Positions 8,167 to 13,155 of a DNA stretch of 32,795 nt are shown piece after piece. Under the pieces are notes generated by a model. That model saw nothing but the letters and a program-made list of their open reading frames with translations, was not told the DNA's origin and searched no databases. The DNA is taken from positions 1 through 32,795 of IMG/VR virus record IMGVR_UViG_3300027782_000228. The stretch is one strand, 5' to 3'. Each line of letters begins with the position of its first letter. Within the stretch, counting starts at the first letter, position 1. This stretch comes from a virus. Both the position numbers and the translations under genes were made by a program.

Positions 8167-8384
8167 AGGCAAAACTAACTTTTTTTGTAACGCTGATGGT
8201 CAGCTTCACTTTGTGCGTTGTCATCATCAGCATGGTTGGCGTTTTAATGATGGGCTTGTTTGACGAAAAAGTGGACAACGCTGAAATCTTCAAACTGATT
8301 AGCCCGGCATTTCAAACCATTGTGGGCGGGTTTATTGGGTTGTTGGCTGGCGTGAAACTGTCCCATGATGAGGAAGAAAAATGA
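8163..8384 (+). CDS. Small two-pass membrane protein (possible antiholin or second holin)
   Basis: This 73-residue protein has an N-terminal signal-anchor-like segment (TFFVTLMVSFTLCVVIISMVGVLMM), an acidic loop (DEKVDNAE), a second hydrophobic segment (AFQTIVGGFIGLLAGV) and an acidic tail. Both ends overlap neighbours by ATGA, between the 3TM holin and the endopeptidase. This suggests translational coupling and a lysis role such as antiholin or auxiliary holin. No family is assigned. Confidence 0.65.
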   Translation: MKAKLTFFVTLMVSFTLCVVIISMVGVLMMGLFDEKVDNAEIFKLISPAFQTIVGGFIGLLAGVKLSHDEEEK

Positions 8385-8719
8385 GCTTAAGCACCGAACA
8401 AGCCGCATTCCTATTGGATGCTTGCAAACTGATCCAGTACGCCACTGAACAAGGTTTTATGGTTACTGGCGGGGAATTATCCCGTACACCCGAACAACAG
8501 GCCATTTACTTTAAAACAGGTCGTTCCAAGACCATGAACTCCATCCACCTAAAACGCTGCGCCATTGATTTGAACTTTTTTAAAGACGGAAAGATTATTT
8601 GGGACAAAGCCACAATTGCGCCTTTGGGTGCTTATTGGGAAAGCCTGCATCCTAAAAATCGTTGGGGCGGCTCATTCGTCAATTTGGTGGATTGCCCACA
8701 CTTTGAGCGCAACGTCTAA
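8381..8719 (+). CDS. M15-family L,D-peptidase endolysin
   Basis: This 112-residue protein carries the zinc-peptidase pattern of the M15 (VanY / L-alanyl-D-glutamate endopeptidase) family: SIHLKRCAIDL at about 54-64, giving zinc ligands His56 and Asp63, then WESLHP and RWGG, and a distal CPHFE with His107. The length is typical of single-domain phage M15 endolysins, which cleave peptide cross-links in peptidoglycan. There is no signal peptide, so release should depend on the holin upstream. GAGGAAG precedes the ATG. The stop TAA overlaps, on the opposite strand, the stop of the convergent 31-residue gene. Confidence 0.88.
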   Translation: MSLSTEQAAFLLDACKLIQYATEQGFMVTGGELSRTPEQQAIYFKTGRSKTMNSIHLKRCAIDLNFFKDGKIIWDKATIAPLGAYWESLHPKNRWGGSFVNLVDCPHFERNV

Positions 8720-8811
8720 TCTGCAAAGATGTAAAGCAGCAGGACAACCCCGCCAATGCCAATGATTGCGCCAGCTCCCATGACCAAAATGGTGATAATT
8801 ATTTCTCCCAT
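8716..8811 (-). CDS. 31-residue single-pass membrane peptide
   Basis: This short ORF (MGEIIITILVMGAGAIIGIG, then VVLLLYIFAD) is almost wholly one hydrophobic helix with an acidic end. It is the last gene of the leftward operon and overlaps the upstream 46-residue gene by 13 bases. AAGGAG is upstream but with a long 11-base spacing. Its TAG overlaps the TAA of the convergent endolysin. It could be a small holin-like or regulatory membrane peptide. The clean transmembrane composition argues against chance, but there is no family assignment. Confidence 0.5.
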   Translation of the reverse strand: MGEIIITILVMGAGAIIGIGGVVLLLYIFAD

Positions 8812-8939
8812 CGTTTACATAGCTCCTTAACGGCTTTGGTCTTGCGGGGTTTGTTGCAGACCTTGCTGACAGACTTTTGTTTAGCTTTATACATCAGCTC
8901 GGCAACGGTCGGCGGCTGGGGATGCCAGCTCACCGCCAT
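8799..8939 (-). CDS. 46-residue basic protein
   Basis: The product begins MAVSWHPQPPTVAEL and is strongly basic, with two Cys (VCNKPRKTK, KELCKRWEK). It follows the 243-residue gene by 11 bases. No clear Shine-Dalgarno was seen, so expression may depend on coupling. The composition looks coding rather than random. No domain is recognised; a small cytosolic, possibly nucleic-acid-binding protein is conceivable. Confidence 0.48.
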   Translation of the reverse strand: MAVSWHPQPPTVAELMYKAKQKSVSKVCNKPRKTKAVKELCKRWEK

Positions 8940-8950
8940 TGATAAAAGAA

Positions 8951-9682
8951 TTAGCCAACGCAATTTTTATCCTTGAGTTTGGCTTCAATTGTTCTTAAAA
9001 ATGGGTGAAAGTCAGCATCTTCAATTTTCCAAAAGTCACCGTTCCACTTGCCTCCGCACTCTATAAATGTCGCTTCCATTTCATCATCCGTCAAACCTAC
9101 CCATGTGCGCTGTGGCGGGGCTTTGTAGAACTGTTGTCCTTTTCTAAATTGATCGTACACATGGACATAAGCAATGCTGTCGGAGTATGCAAAATCTAGA
9201 AAGTGACCACTAGGCTCTTGCTCTGGCTCTGTTTTGCAGCCATCATTGAAACCCTCTGAATAGCCCATTGCATATTCTGCGGATGTTGGTTGTGCCAAGG
9301 CTTCTTTAAAATTTGCTTTTGGTTCTTGCACTAGCAAAATTAAACCGTGTTTGCTTCCTTGGTTTTCTTGGACTAGCGTTACGACTCCAAATAAACGATT
9401 TCCGCTGTCATGTTCGCCTGTGCTGACATCAATCGACACCTCCATTCCCTCTACAAGCGCCGCAATATTTTGCTCTGGCTGTGCATACGCATCTTTGTAC
9501 AAGCCCAATCGTTCGTTTTCGGCGTGAAGTGCTTGCAGTGCTTCTTCTTGTGCTAAGGCTTTTTCAAGAATATCAAGGGCATCTCTATGTGCTGTTGCTC
9601 GTTTACCAAAACCACCTGCAACCGCATAAGTGGTGCAATCTTTTAACGCATCAAACACCAGCTTCAATTCATCATGTTTCAT
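8951..9682 (-). CDS. Hypothetical early phage protein with RTWVGLTDDE motif
   Basis: This 243-residue protein appears modular. An N-terminal helical part (MKHDELKLVFDALKDC) is followed by a repeated QEP/AQP linker. A middle section (about 75-120) reads as a small beta domain (GMEVSIDVSTGEHDSGNRLF), and a C-terminal RTWVGLTDDEMEATF ... FLRTIEAKLKDKN segment is a module I recognise from many phage hypothetical proteins. It has no catalytic motif. It starts with ATGA overlapping the upstream gene, with AAAGGTGA before it. It is the longest gene at the distal end of the leftward operon. Function unknown. Confidence 0.72.
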   Translation of the reverse strand: MKHDELKLVFDALKDCTTYAVAGGFGKRATAHRDALDILEKALAQEEALQALHAENERLGLYKDAYAQPEQNIAALVEGMEVSIDVSTGEHDSGNRLFGVVTLVQENQGSKHGLILLVQEPKANFKEALAQPTSAEYAMGYSEGFNDGCKTEPEQEPSGHFLDFAYSDSIAYVHVYDQFRKGQQFYKAPPQRTWVGLTDDEMEATFIECGGKWNGDFWKIEDADFHPFLRTIEAKLKDKNCVG

Positions 9683-10002
9683 GCTTCACCTTTTCTGGCT
9701 CTGATGGCAAGAGCAATCGTGCTGCCGATAACGCCAAAGTTGGTTTCAGCAATTTCAGCACAAGCTTCACGTTCTTCAAGCAACGCTTCATGAATTTCAA
9801 CCGCCGTTTGGTCTTGCCATTTCTTTTGTTCTTTGGCAACTGAAAGGTCATAAAAATTTTTTAATGCTTGATGAAAAGAAACATTAATGTCCTGATACAG
9901 ACCAGCCTGTCTAGCCATCTCAATGATTTCATCTTGAGCAGATTCTTGCTTTCTCATGTTTTCAGCAGCTTTTTTGACTGCGTTGATTTCATCTTGTTTC
10001 AT
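9679..10002 (-). CDS. Hypothetical helical early protein
   Basis: I start this gene at 10002 (MKQDEINAVKKAAENMRKQE; 107 residues). That ATG overlaps the previous stop as ATGA and has GGGAG five to six bases upstream. The frame opens further to 10035, but that would overlap the neighbour by 37 bases without a better site. The protein is helical and charged, with EEREACAEIAE and AIRARKGEA near the end, a C-terminal pattern common in phage hypothetical proteins. No enzymatic motif. It is co-transcribed with the winged-helix protein upstream. Confidence 0.7.
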   Translation of the reverse strand: MKQDEINAVKKAAENMRKQESAQDEIIEMARQAGLYQDINVSFHQALKNFYDLSVAKEQKKWQDQTAVEIHEALLEEREACAEIAETNFGVIGSTIALAIRARKGEA

Positions 10003-10301
10003 ATCAACTCCCGTTGAATAGGCGTAATTTTCCATTCCCGTTCCATGCGCCCTGATTTGGATTTAACAACCTTACCCGTCAGACAAATTTCCCCGTCACG
10101 TTCTAATTCATGCAAACGCCTGGCTACTTGCATTGACTCTAACCCCGTCTGTGCGGCAATGCCATCTTTACCTTGTGCGCCGTGCTTAGATAAGCAATCC
10201 ACAATAATCTGGGCATGGCGGCTGGCAAGGTCTTTTGCAGACCCTGCTGCCTGCCAACTGGTCAAAGGGTCGGTGTTTCTGACTCTTGGATGCAGCATCA
10301 T
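9999..10301 (-). CDS. Winged-helix DNA-binding protein
   Basis: This 100-residue protein opens with HPRVRNTDPLTSWQAAGSAK, matching the RNTDP-TS-xAA opening known from a common phage family. A MarR/wHTH-like core follows: helices around 27-40, then GKDGIAAQTGLESMQVARRL as the helix-turn-helix (about 45-64), and a beta wing (GEICLTGKVVKSKSGR). It probably binds DNA and may regulate the early operon. Its target is unknown. AAGGGG lies close upstream of the double ATG. The ORF ends by ATGA overlap with the next gene. Confidence 0.75.
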   Translation of the reverse strand: MMLHPRVRNTDPLTSWQAAGSAKDLASRHAQIIVDCLSKHGAQGKDGIAAQTGLESMQVARRLHELERDGEICLTGKVVKSKSGRMEREWKITPIQRELI

Positions 10302-10307
10302 TACCCC

Positions 10308-10544
10308 TTAAAATTGAACATCATCATCAGCGGGTAAACCCTTGGGTTCAAATGGCTTAGGGTCGTTCAGAAATGCCCAACCGTCCCAACCGTTTTCCTT
10401 GAGGGGGATTACATCCAGTTTGAGCATTTCGCCATTGCGGGTTTCAATAATGCTGCCAATGCGCTGGTAGCGGTTCTTTGTTTGACCGTCTTTGTTTGTG
10501 TACTGACCAACAATTGCGGAAACTTCTTTTCTGATTTTTGACAT
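10308..10544 (-). CDS. Small recombination-operon protein
   Basis: This 78-residue protein starts MSKIRKEVSAIVGQYTNKDG and appears beta-rich (KNRYQRIGSIIETRNGEMLK), with WDGWAFLNDPKPFEP and an acidic C terminus (ADDDVQF). The acidic tip and the position directly after the exonuclease and ERF genes recall single-strand DNA-binding proteins. I cannot confirm an OB fold by eye, so this is only a suggestion. It overlaps the exonuclease stop at one base. Confidence 0.68.
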   Translation of the reverse strand: MSKIRKEVSAIVGQYTNKDGQTKNRYQRIGSIIETRNGEMLKLDVIPLKENGWDGWAFLNDPKPFEPKGLPADDDVQF

Positions 10545-11167
10545 TATTTGCTTTCAATGATTTGGTTAAGTTGTTGTACTTGGGATTCGACTTCAGCAAG
10601 GAATTTGACAATCTCTGCTTCAATTTCAGCAATGTAGGCATCATCCCGATTTACACGGGTGACAAACAATTGCGCTTTGGCTGGCATTCTGGGATCAAAT
10701 ACAACGTAATCACAAAACTTTGTGCCAGTACAGGCCATTTGAAATTGCATCTGGGTAAAGTATTTGGTTGGTACTTTTCCTGTTAACAGCGCCTCAATCA
10801 TGGTTGCAGTATTTGGGCATTTGATTTCCACAAGGCCATCATCCCCAACAAGGCCATCAGGAGACGCACCAGCCCATTCAATTGTTGGATGCGGTACAAA
10901 GCCCACTTCTTCAACCATAACGCCTTGTGCGGCCTCATATGCGGCACGGGCAAACGGTTCTTGATCTGTACCCCATTGCATTGCCGCATTTGTGTACGAC
11001 TCTGCCTTAGTCTGGGTTAAGCGTTCGACCACAAGCTGCGCCATGTAGTTTTCCCTGCTGGTGCTGTAACCCGTCTTTGTCTTGGCGATTACGTCAGCTA
11101 CTCTTGAGGCCGTCACTTTGCCTAATCTGATGGCAAACCAATCTTCTGAGCGTTGTTCAATTTCCAT
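10544..11167 (-). CDS. YqaJ/lambda-exonuclease-like recombinase nuclease
   Basis: This 207-residue protein matches the YqaJ / Red-alpha exonuclease family: QRSEDWFAIRLGKVTASR at the N terminus, WGTDQEPFARAAYE (Glu70), GASPDGLVG (Asp104) and LVEIKCP (Glu114, Lys116). Together these are the conserved PD-(D/E)XK active-site elements. Such enzymes resect double-strand ends 5'-3' to give 3' single strands, on which the ERF protein encoded upstream would load. GGAGG lies six bases before the ATG. A 55-residue gene separates it from ERF. Lambda exonuclease is 226 residues, so it is close to full length. Confidence 0.92.
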   Translation of the reverse strand: MEIEQRSEDWFAIRLGKVTASRVADVIAKTKTGYSTSRENYMAQLVVERLTQTKAESYTNAAMQWGTDQEPFARAAYEAAQGVMVEEVGFVPHPTIEWAGASPDGLVGDDGLVEIKCPNTATMIEALLTGKVPTKYFTQMQFQMACTGTKFCDYVVFDPRMPAKAQLFVTRVNRDDAYIAEIEAEIVKFLAEVESQVQQLNQIIESK

Positions 11168-11324
11168 TTCTAACCTCCATCATTTCATCGGCTTGTTTGT
11201 AAGCCAGTTGAGCGTTTTCCCAAAAAGTATTGGGGTCAATTACACCGCCTGCCGCCAATATGGTTTGCAGTGCTTTAGCTGCGAAATAGTCCCGCAGCGT
11301 CATTTTGTCCAACATATCAGACAT
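11157..11324 (-). CDS. 55-residue small phage protein (MTLRDYFAAKA family)
   Basis: The ORF MSDMLDKMTLRDYFAAKALQ ... TFWENAQLAYKQADEMMEVR fills the gap between the ERF and exonuclease genes. It overlaps ERF by 8 bases and the exonuclease by 11. The MTLRDYFAAKA opening and AYxxADxMxxxR ending are a pattern I recognise from small proteins in many phage recombination operons. AGGAG-like bases (aaaaggagaaaac) precede the ATG. Function unknown; the operon position suggests an accessory to recombination. Confidence 0.75.
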   Translation of the reverse strand: MSDMLDKMTLRDYFAAKALQTILAAGGVIDPNTFWENAQLAYKQADEMMEVRNGN

Positions 11325-11946
11325 TTGTTTTCTCCTTTTTAGCTTTTGCGATTCGATCTGCCTTGGCTTTGATTACCTTGGCCTGCCATGCCTGATCACC
11401 ATCACAGGCGGCGTAAGCTGCGGCATAGGTGGTTTGTAATTCCTCTTTGCTGGCGCTGGCATCAATGGCGGCAATGTGGTCTGCCATCTGACCAGCATCC
11501 ACTTTGCTTTCCACTGGCGCGCGGCGGCTGGCGCTGTTACCGTCATCATCTTCGGGGGCAAGCCCTGTAGCTGCAAGCAAGCTGTAGCGTCTAGCGTAAG
11601 TTAAAGCCGAGCCGTAACCCTGTGGGTCTTGTTTGCTGGCAGGAACATGAAGTAACCCGCATTCCATGATTTCACCAGATTCGTGGATAAACACGGTCTC
11701 AACCATCACGCCATCTTTGGATTCATAGGTGCGCTGCATCAAGCCTATGCCATTGTCATTTAAAGCCCCGATAACAGCCTCAACGCAATTGGATAGGTCA
11801 GCGTACTTGGAACGAAAATGCGGGTTTGTAGAGGTCTTTAAAGCAGGGCCAAACGCCTTTTGTGCTTTGACAAAGGCTGCGGCAATCTGTTTGCCGATTG
11901 GTGTTTCTTTTTGGAATGCACGTTCGATAATGTCTTTGGTTTCCAT
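11317..11946 (-). CDS. erf: ERF-family single-strand DNA annealing protein
   Basis: This 209-residue protein is close to P22 Erf (204). It has the ERF core: AAAFVKAQKAFGPALKTS, NPHFRSKYADLSNCVEAVIG, and the diagnostic GYGSALTYARRYSLLAATG at about 110-128, followed by LAPEDDDGN. The C-terminal third is helical and Lys-rich. It anneals complementary single strands for phage recombination or circularisation, working with the YqaJ exonuclease in the same operon. The upstream region has only a weak GAAAGAAA ribosome site, and the gene follows the lipoprotein gene by nine bases. Confidence 0.93.
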   Translation of the reverse strand: METKDIIERAFQKETPIGKQIAAAFVKAQKAFGPALKTSTNPHFRSKYADLSNCVEAVIGALNDNGIGLMQRTYESKDGVMVETVFIHESGEIMECGLLHVPASKQDPQGYGSALTYARRYSLLAATGLAPEDDDGNSASRRAPVESKVDAGQMADHIAAIDASASKEELQTTYAAAYAACDGDQAWQAKVIKAKADRIAKAKKEKTNV

Positions 11947-11955
11947 GATTTTCTT

Positions 11956-12228
11956 TCAGTAAGCGTATTTAGGGCCGCAAGTGACTTCCACTACGGTTTC
12001 AACTGTGTAGCCACCAATCTTGCGTTTGGCGTAAAGAGGGATGGCACGAAGTCCTGATGTTTCGCATTGCTTAACAGCGTCAATGACTTCATTCCTGCCC
12101 ATCGGTTGAACTTGTTTGTCAACAATCAATTCTTGATCGGGTGCTTTTGGGGTTGCGCCTGGCAGACTTGAGCAGCCAGCAGAGATGACCGCAAGCCAGC
12201 ACATAAGTGAATAGGTGATCATCTTCAT
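11956..12228 (-). CDS. Small lipoprotein
   Basis: This 90-residue protein has an N-terminal signal sequence (KMITYSLMCWLAVISAGC) with a lipobox-like end. Cys19 is preceded by Ala-Gly, but position -3 is Ser rather than Leu, a relaxed match. The mature part has GRNEVIDAVKQCETSGLRAI, KRKIGGYTVETVVEVTC and four residues more, a pattern I recognise from small phage lipoproteins. The two mature Cys could form a disulphide. It is early-expressed, so superinfection exclusion or envelope modification is as plausible as an outer-membrane spanin; nothing here decides. AAAGGA is upstream, with ATGA overlap with the previous gene. Confidence 0.75.
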   Translation of the reverse strand: MKMITYSLMCWLAVISAGCSSLPGATPKAPDQELIVDKQVQPMGRNEVIDAVKQCETSGLRAIPLYAKRKIGGYTVETVVEVTCGPKYAY

Positions 12229-12422
12229 TCCGAATCCTTTGCAATCAAGTCAAGCTGGCACTGTTTTAATTCTTCTTGGATGTTTTCCAGTTGGTAGATG
12301 TATTCCCGCAAGCGGGACTCAAGCAGGCCAACATGGTAGGCAAGGCGGTTAGCTGCGGGTTCTCCTCGATATTGCTTTTCAGCAACGTCACGCATGGCTT
12401 CAATAATTTGATCAATTGGCAT
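12225..12422 (-). CDS. Small coiled-coil early protein
   Basis: The 65-residue protein is helical and Glu/Gln-rich, with a likely coiled coil over the last 35 residues (LLESRLREYIYQLENIQEEL). It starts two bases after the stop of the 38-residue membrane peptide and ends by ATGA overlap with the lipoprotein gene. No family is recognised. Confidence 0.65.
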   Translation of the reverse strand: MPIDQIIEAMRDVAEKQYRGEPAANRLAYHVGLLESRLREYIYQLENIQEELKQCQLDLIAKDSE

Positions 12423-12539
12423 TTATGCTCTCCAGTAAAGAACGTCAAGAATGACCACCACAATGGCGGCAACGGATACGACCCACAAAGCGACTTGTGA
12501 CCAATCTGTGGGTGGGGTGTACTTTTCAATATCAAACAT
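12423..12539 (-). CDS. 38-residue single-pass membrane peptide
   Basis: The ORF MFDIEKYTPPTDWSQVALWV ... VVVILDVLYWRA has a polar start and one hydrophobic helix (about residues 16-34), with AAGGAA six bases before the ATG. Its stop abuts the next ATG. It fills an otherwise empty gap in the leftward operon. Small membrane peptides in early operons can modulate host membranes or superinfection, but no function can be assigned. Confidence 0.65.
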   Translation of the reverse strand: MFDIEKYTPPTDWSQVALWVVSVAAIVVVILDVLYWRA

Positions 12540-12572
12540 GGTTGTTCCTTTATGGGACTTGCGCCCCTTGGG

Positions 12573-12752
12573 TTAAGAATAATTGCGAAGGCAATTTAAT
12601 GGGAGGGCTAATTCGCCCCTAGCAACACGACCCGTAACTGGGTCATAAGATTTGAGCTGCGCCCAACGCTCACCGCCAATGATGCGGAAACCTAAAATAA
12701 CAAACACGCCAGCGTTTTGGCCTGCTACGATTTGATTTAAAGAAAATGTCAT
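12573..12752 (-). CDS. 59-residue first gene of the leftward early operon
   Basis: The ORF MTFSLNQIVAGQNAGVFVIL ... GGERWAQLKSYDPVTGRVAR ... LPLNCLRNYS is preceded by AGGAG at 7-base spacing and lies about 40 bases below the predicted leftward start site. The composition is beta-rich, with FVILGFRIIGGE and a YDPVTGRVA turn. It is a small phage protein whose pattern I recognise but whose function is unknown. It occupies the place of N or an early regulator in lambdoid phages, but it is not Arg-rich like N proteins. Confidence 0.72.
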   Translation of the reverse strand: MTFSLNQIVAGQNAGVFVILGFRIIGGERWAQLKSYDPVTGRVARGELALPLNCLRNYS

Positions 12753-12798
12753 TTCTGACTCCTAAAAGACCCTATGCGATTTGCTGGGGCATGGATGT

Positions 12799-12827
12799 AT
12801 TGTTAAGCAGACTTAACCACAAGTCAA
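12799..12827 (-). promoter_or_regulatory. Leftward early promoter
   Basis: On the minus strand, TTGACT (12827-12822) and AACAAT (12804-12799) are separated by 17 bases. This puts a start site near 12792, about 40 bases ahead of the first leftward gene. The -35 matches 5 of 6 and the -10 4 of 6. A perfect inverted repeat sits across the spacer and -10. Confidence 0.62.
12802..12817. promoter_or_regulatory. Candidate operator GTTAAG-N4-CTTAAC
   Basis: GTTAAGCAGACTTAAC is a perfect 6-bp inverted repeat with a 4-base centre, lying between the -35 and -10 of the leftward promoter. The size and placement fit a dimeric Cro/repressor site. The left half belongs to ATTGTTAA, which recurs at 12874-12881 in the rightward promoter. 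Confidence 0.5.
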
Positions 12828-12848
12828 CAACTATTTGCAATTATTTTC

Positions 12849-12863
12849 TAGGGATTTTCCCTA
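12849..12863. promoter_or_regulatory. Candidate operator TAGGGA-TTT-TCCCTA
   Basis: TAGGGATTTTCCCTA is a perfect 6-bp inverted repeat with a 3-base centre, located just upstream of the rightward -35 region and between the two divergent promoters. It differs in sequence from the repeat at 12802, so it may bind a different protein or be unrelated. Confidence 0.42.
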
Positions 12864-12866
12864 ATG

Positions 12867-12895
12867 TGGCTAAATTGTTAATCTACCTTTACAAT
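12867..12895 (+). promoter_or_regulatory. Rightward early promoter (leaderless cro transcript)
   Basis: TGGCTA (12867-12872) and TACAAT (12890-12895) have a 17-base spacer. The -10 matches 5 of 6; the -35 is weak (3 of 6). The cro-like ATG begins seven bases after the -10, where transcription should start, and no Shine-Dalgarno precedes it. The mRNA would therefore be leaderless. ATTGTTAA at 12874-12881 lies in the spacer. Confidence 0.5.
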
Positions 12896-12901
12896 ACGTG
12901 C

Positions 12902-13060
12902 ATGACCAAACAGCAATTAACCCAGTTGGCAGGCTCACAGGCTGAGCTTGCAAAAATTCTTGGCATCAATCGGGCGGCAGTTTGCCAATGGAAGACTGTG
13001 CCTGAGCTGAGATTGCGGCAGTTGAAAGATTTGCGACCACAATGGTTTGTAATAGATTAA
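12902..13060 (+). CDS. Cro-like helix-turn-helix repressor
   Basis: The 52-residue protein starts at ATG 12902. The frame extends upstream to 12746 but that part crosses the control region. SQAELAKILGINRAAVCQW (about 12-30) is a classic helix-turn-helix with an AVxQW recognition helix as in Cro/YdaS-type proteins, followed by VPELRLRQLKDLRP. It would bind the inverted repeats just upstream and tune early transcription. The position, between divergent early operons and next to the replication initiator, is that of lambda cro. No opposing cI gene is present. The start appears leaderless, without a ribosome site. Confidence 0.82.
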   Translation: MTKQQLTQLAGSQAELAKILGINRAAVCQWKTVPELRLRQLKDLRPQWFVID

Positions 13061-13100
13061 AATGTGGACTTGGCTACCCTTAGCGGGGGAAAAGGCGATT

Positions 13101-13132
13101 CGTTACCGCCCTGCCATAGTCTCTTTGTAACG
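13101..13132 (+). promoter_or_regulatory. Possible cro-downstream leader structure
   Basis: The 95-base gap between cro and the initiator holds a CGTTAC (13101-13106) / GTAACG (13127-13132) inverted repeat with a 20-base loop. The loop contains CTCTTT (13121-13126), resembling part of a boxA antitermination element. Lambda carries nutR/tR1 here, so this is suggestive by position, but the match is weak. Confidence 0.22.
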
Positions 13133-13155
13133 ACGACCGACAACGTGAGGTTTAT

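Noticed and set aside
10003-10035. Longer start for the 107-residue helical gene
   Set aside because: It would overlap the winged-helix gene by 37 bases, while ATG 10002 has GGGAG and an ATGA overlap.
12746-12901. N-terminal extension of the Cro-like protein
   Set aside because: The extension crosses both promoters and operator candidates and adds non-homologous residues; ATG 12902 fits the helix-turn-helix family.
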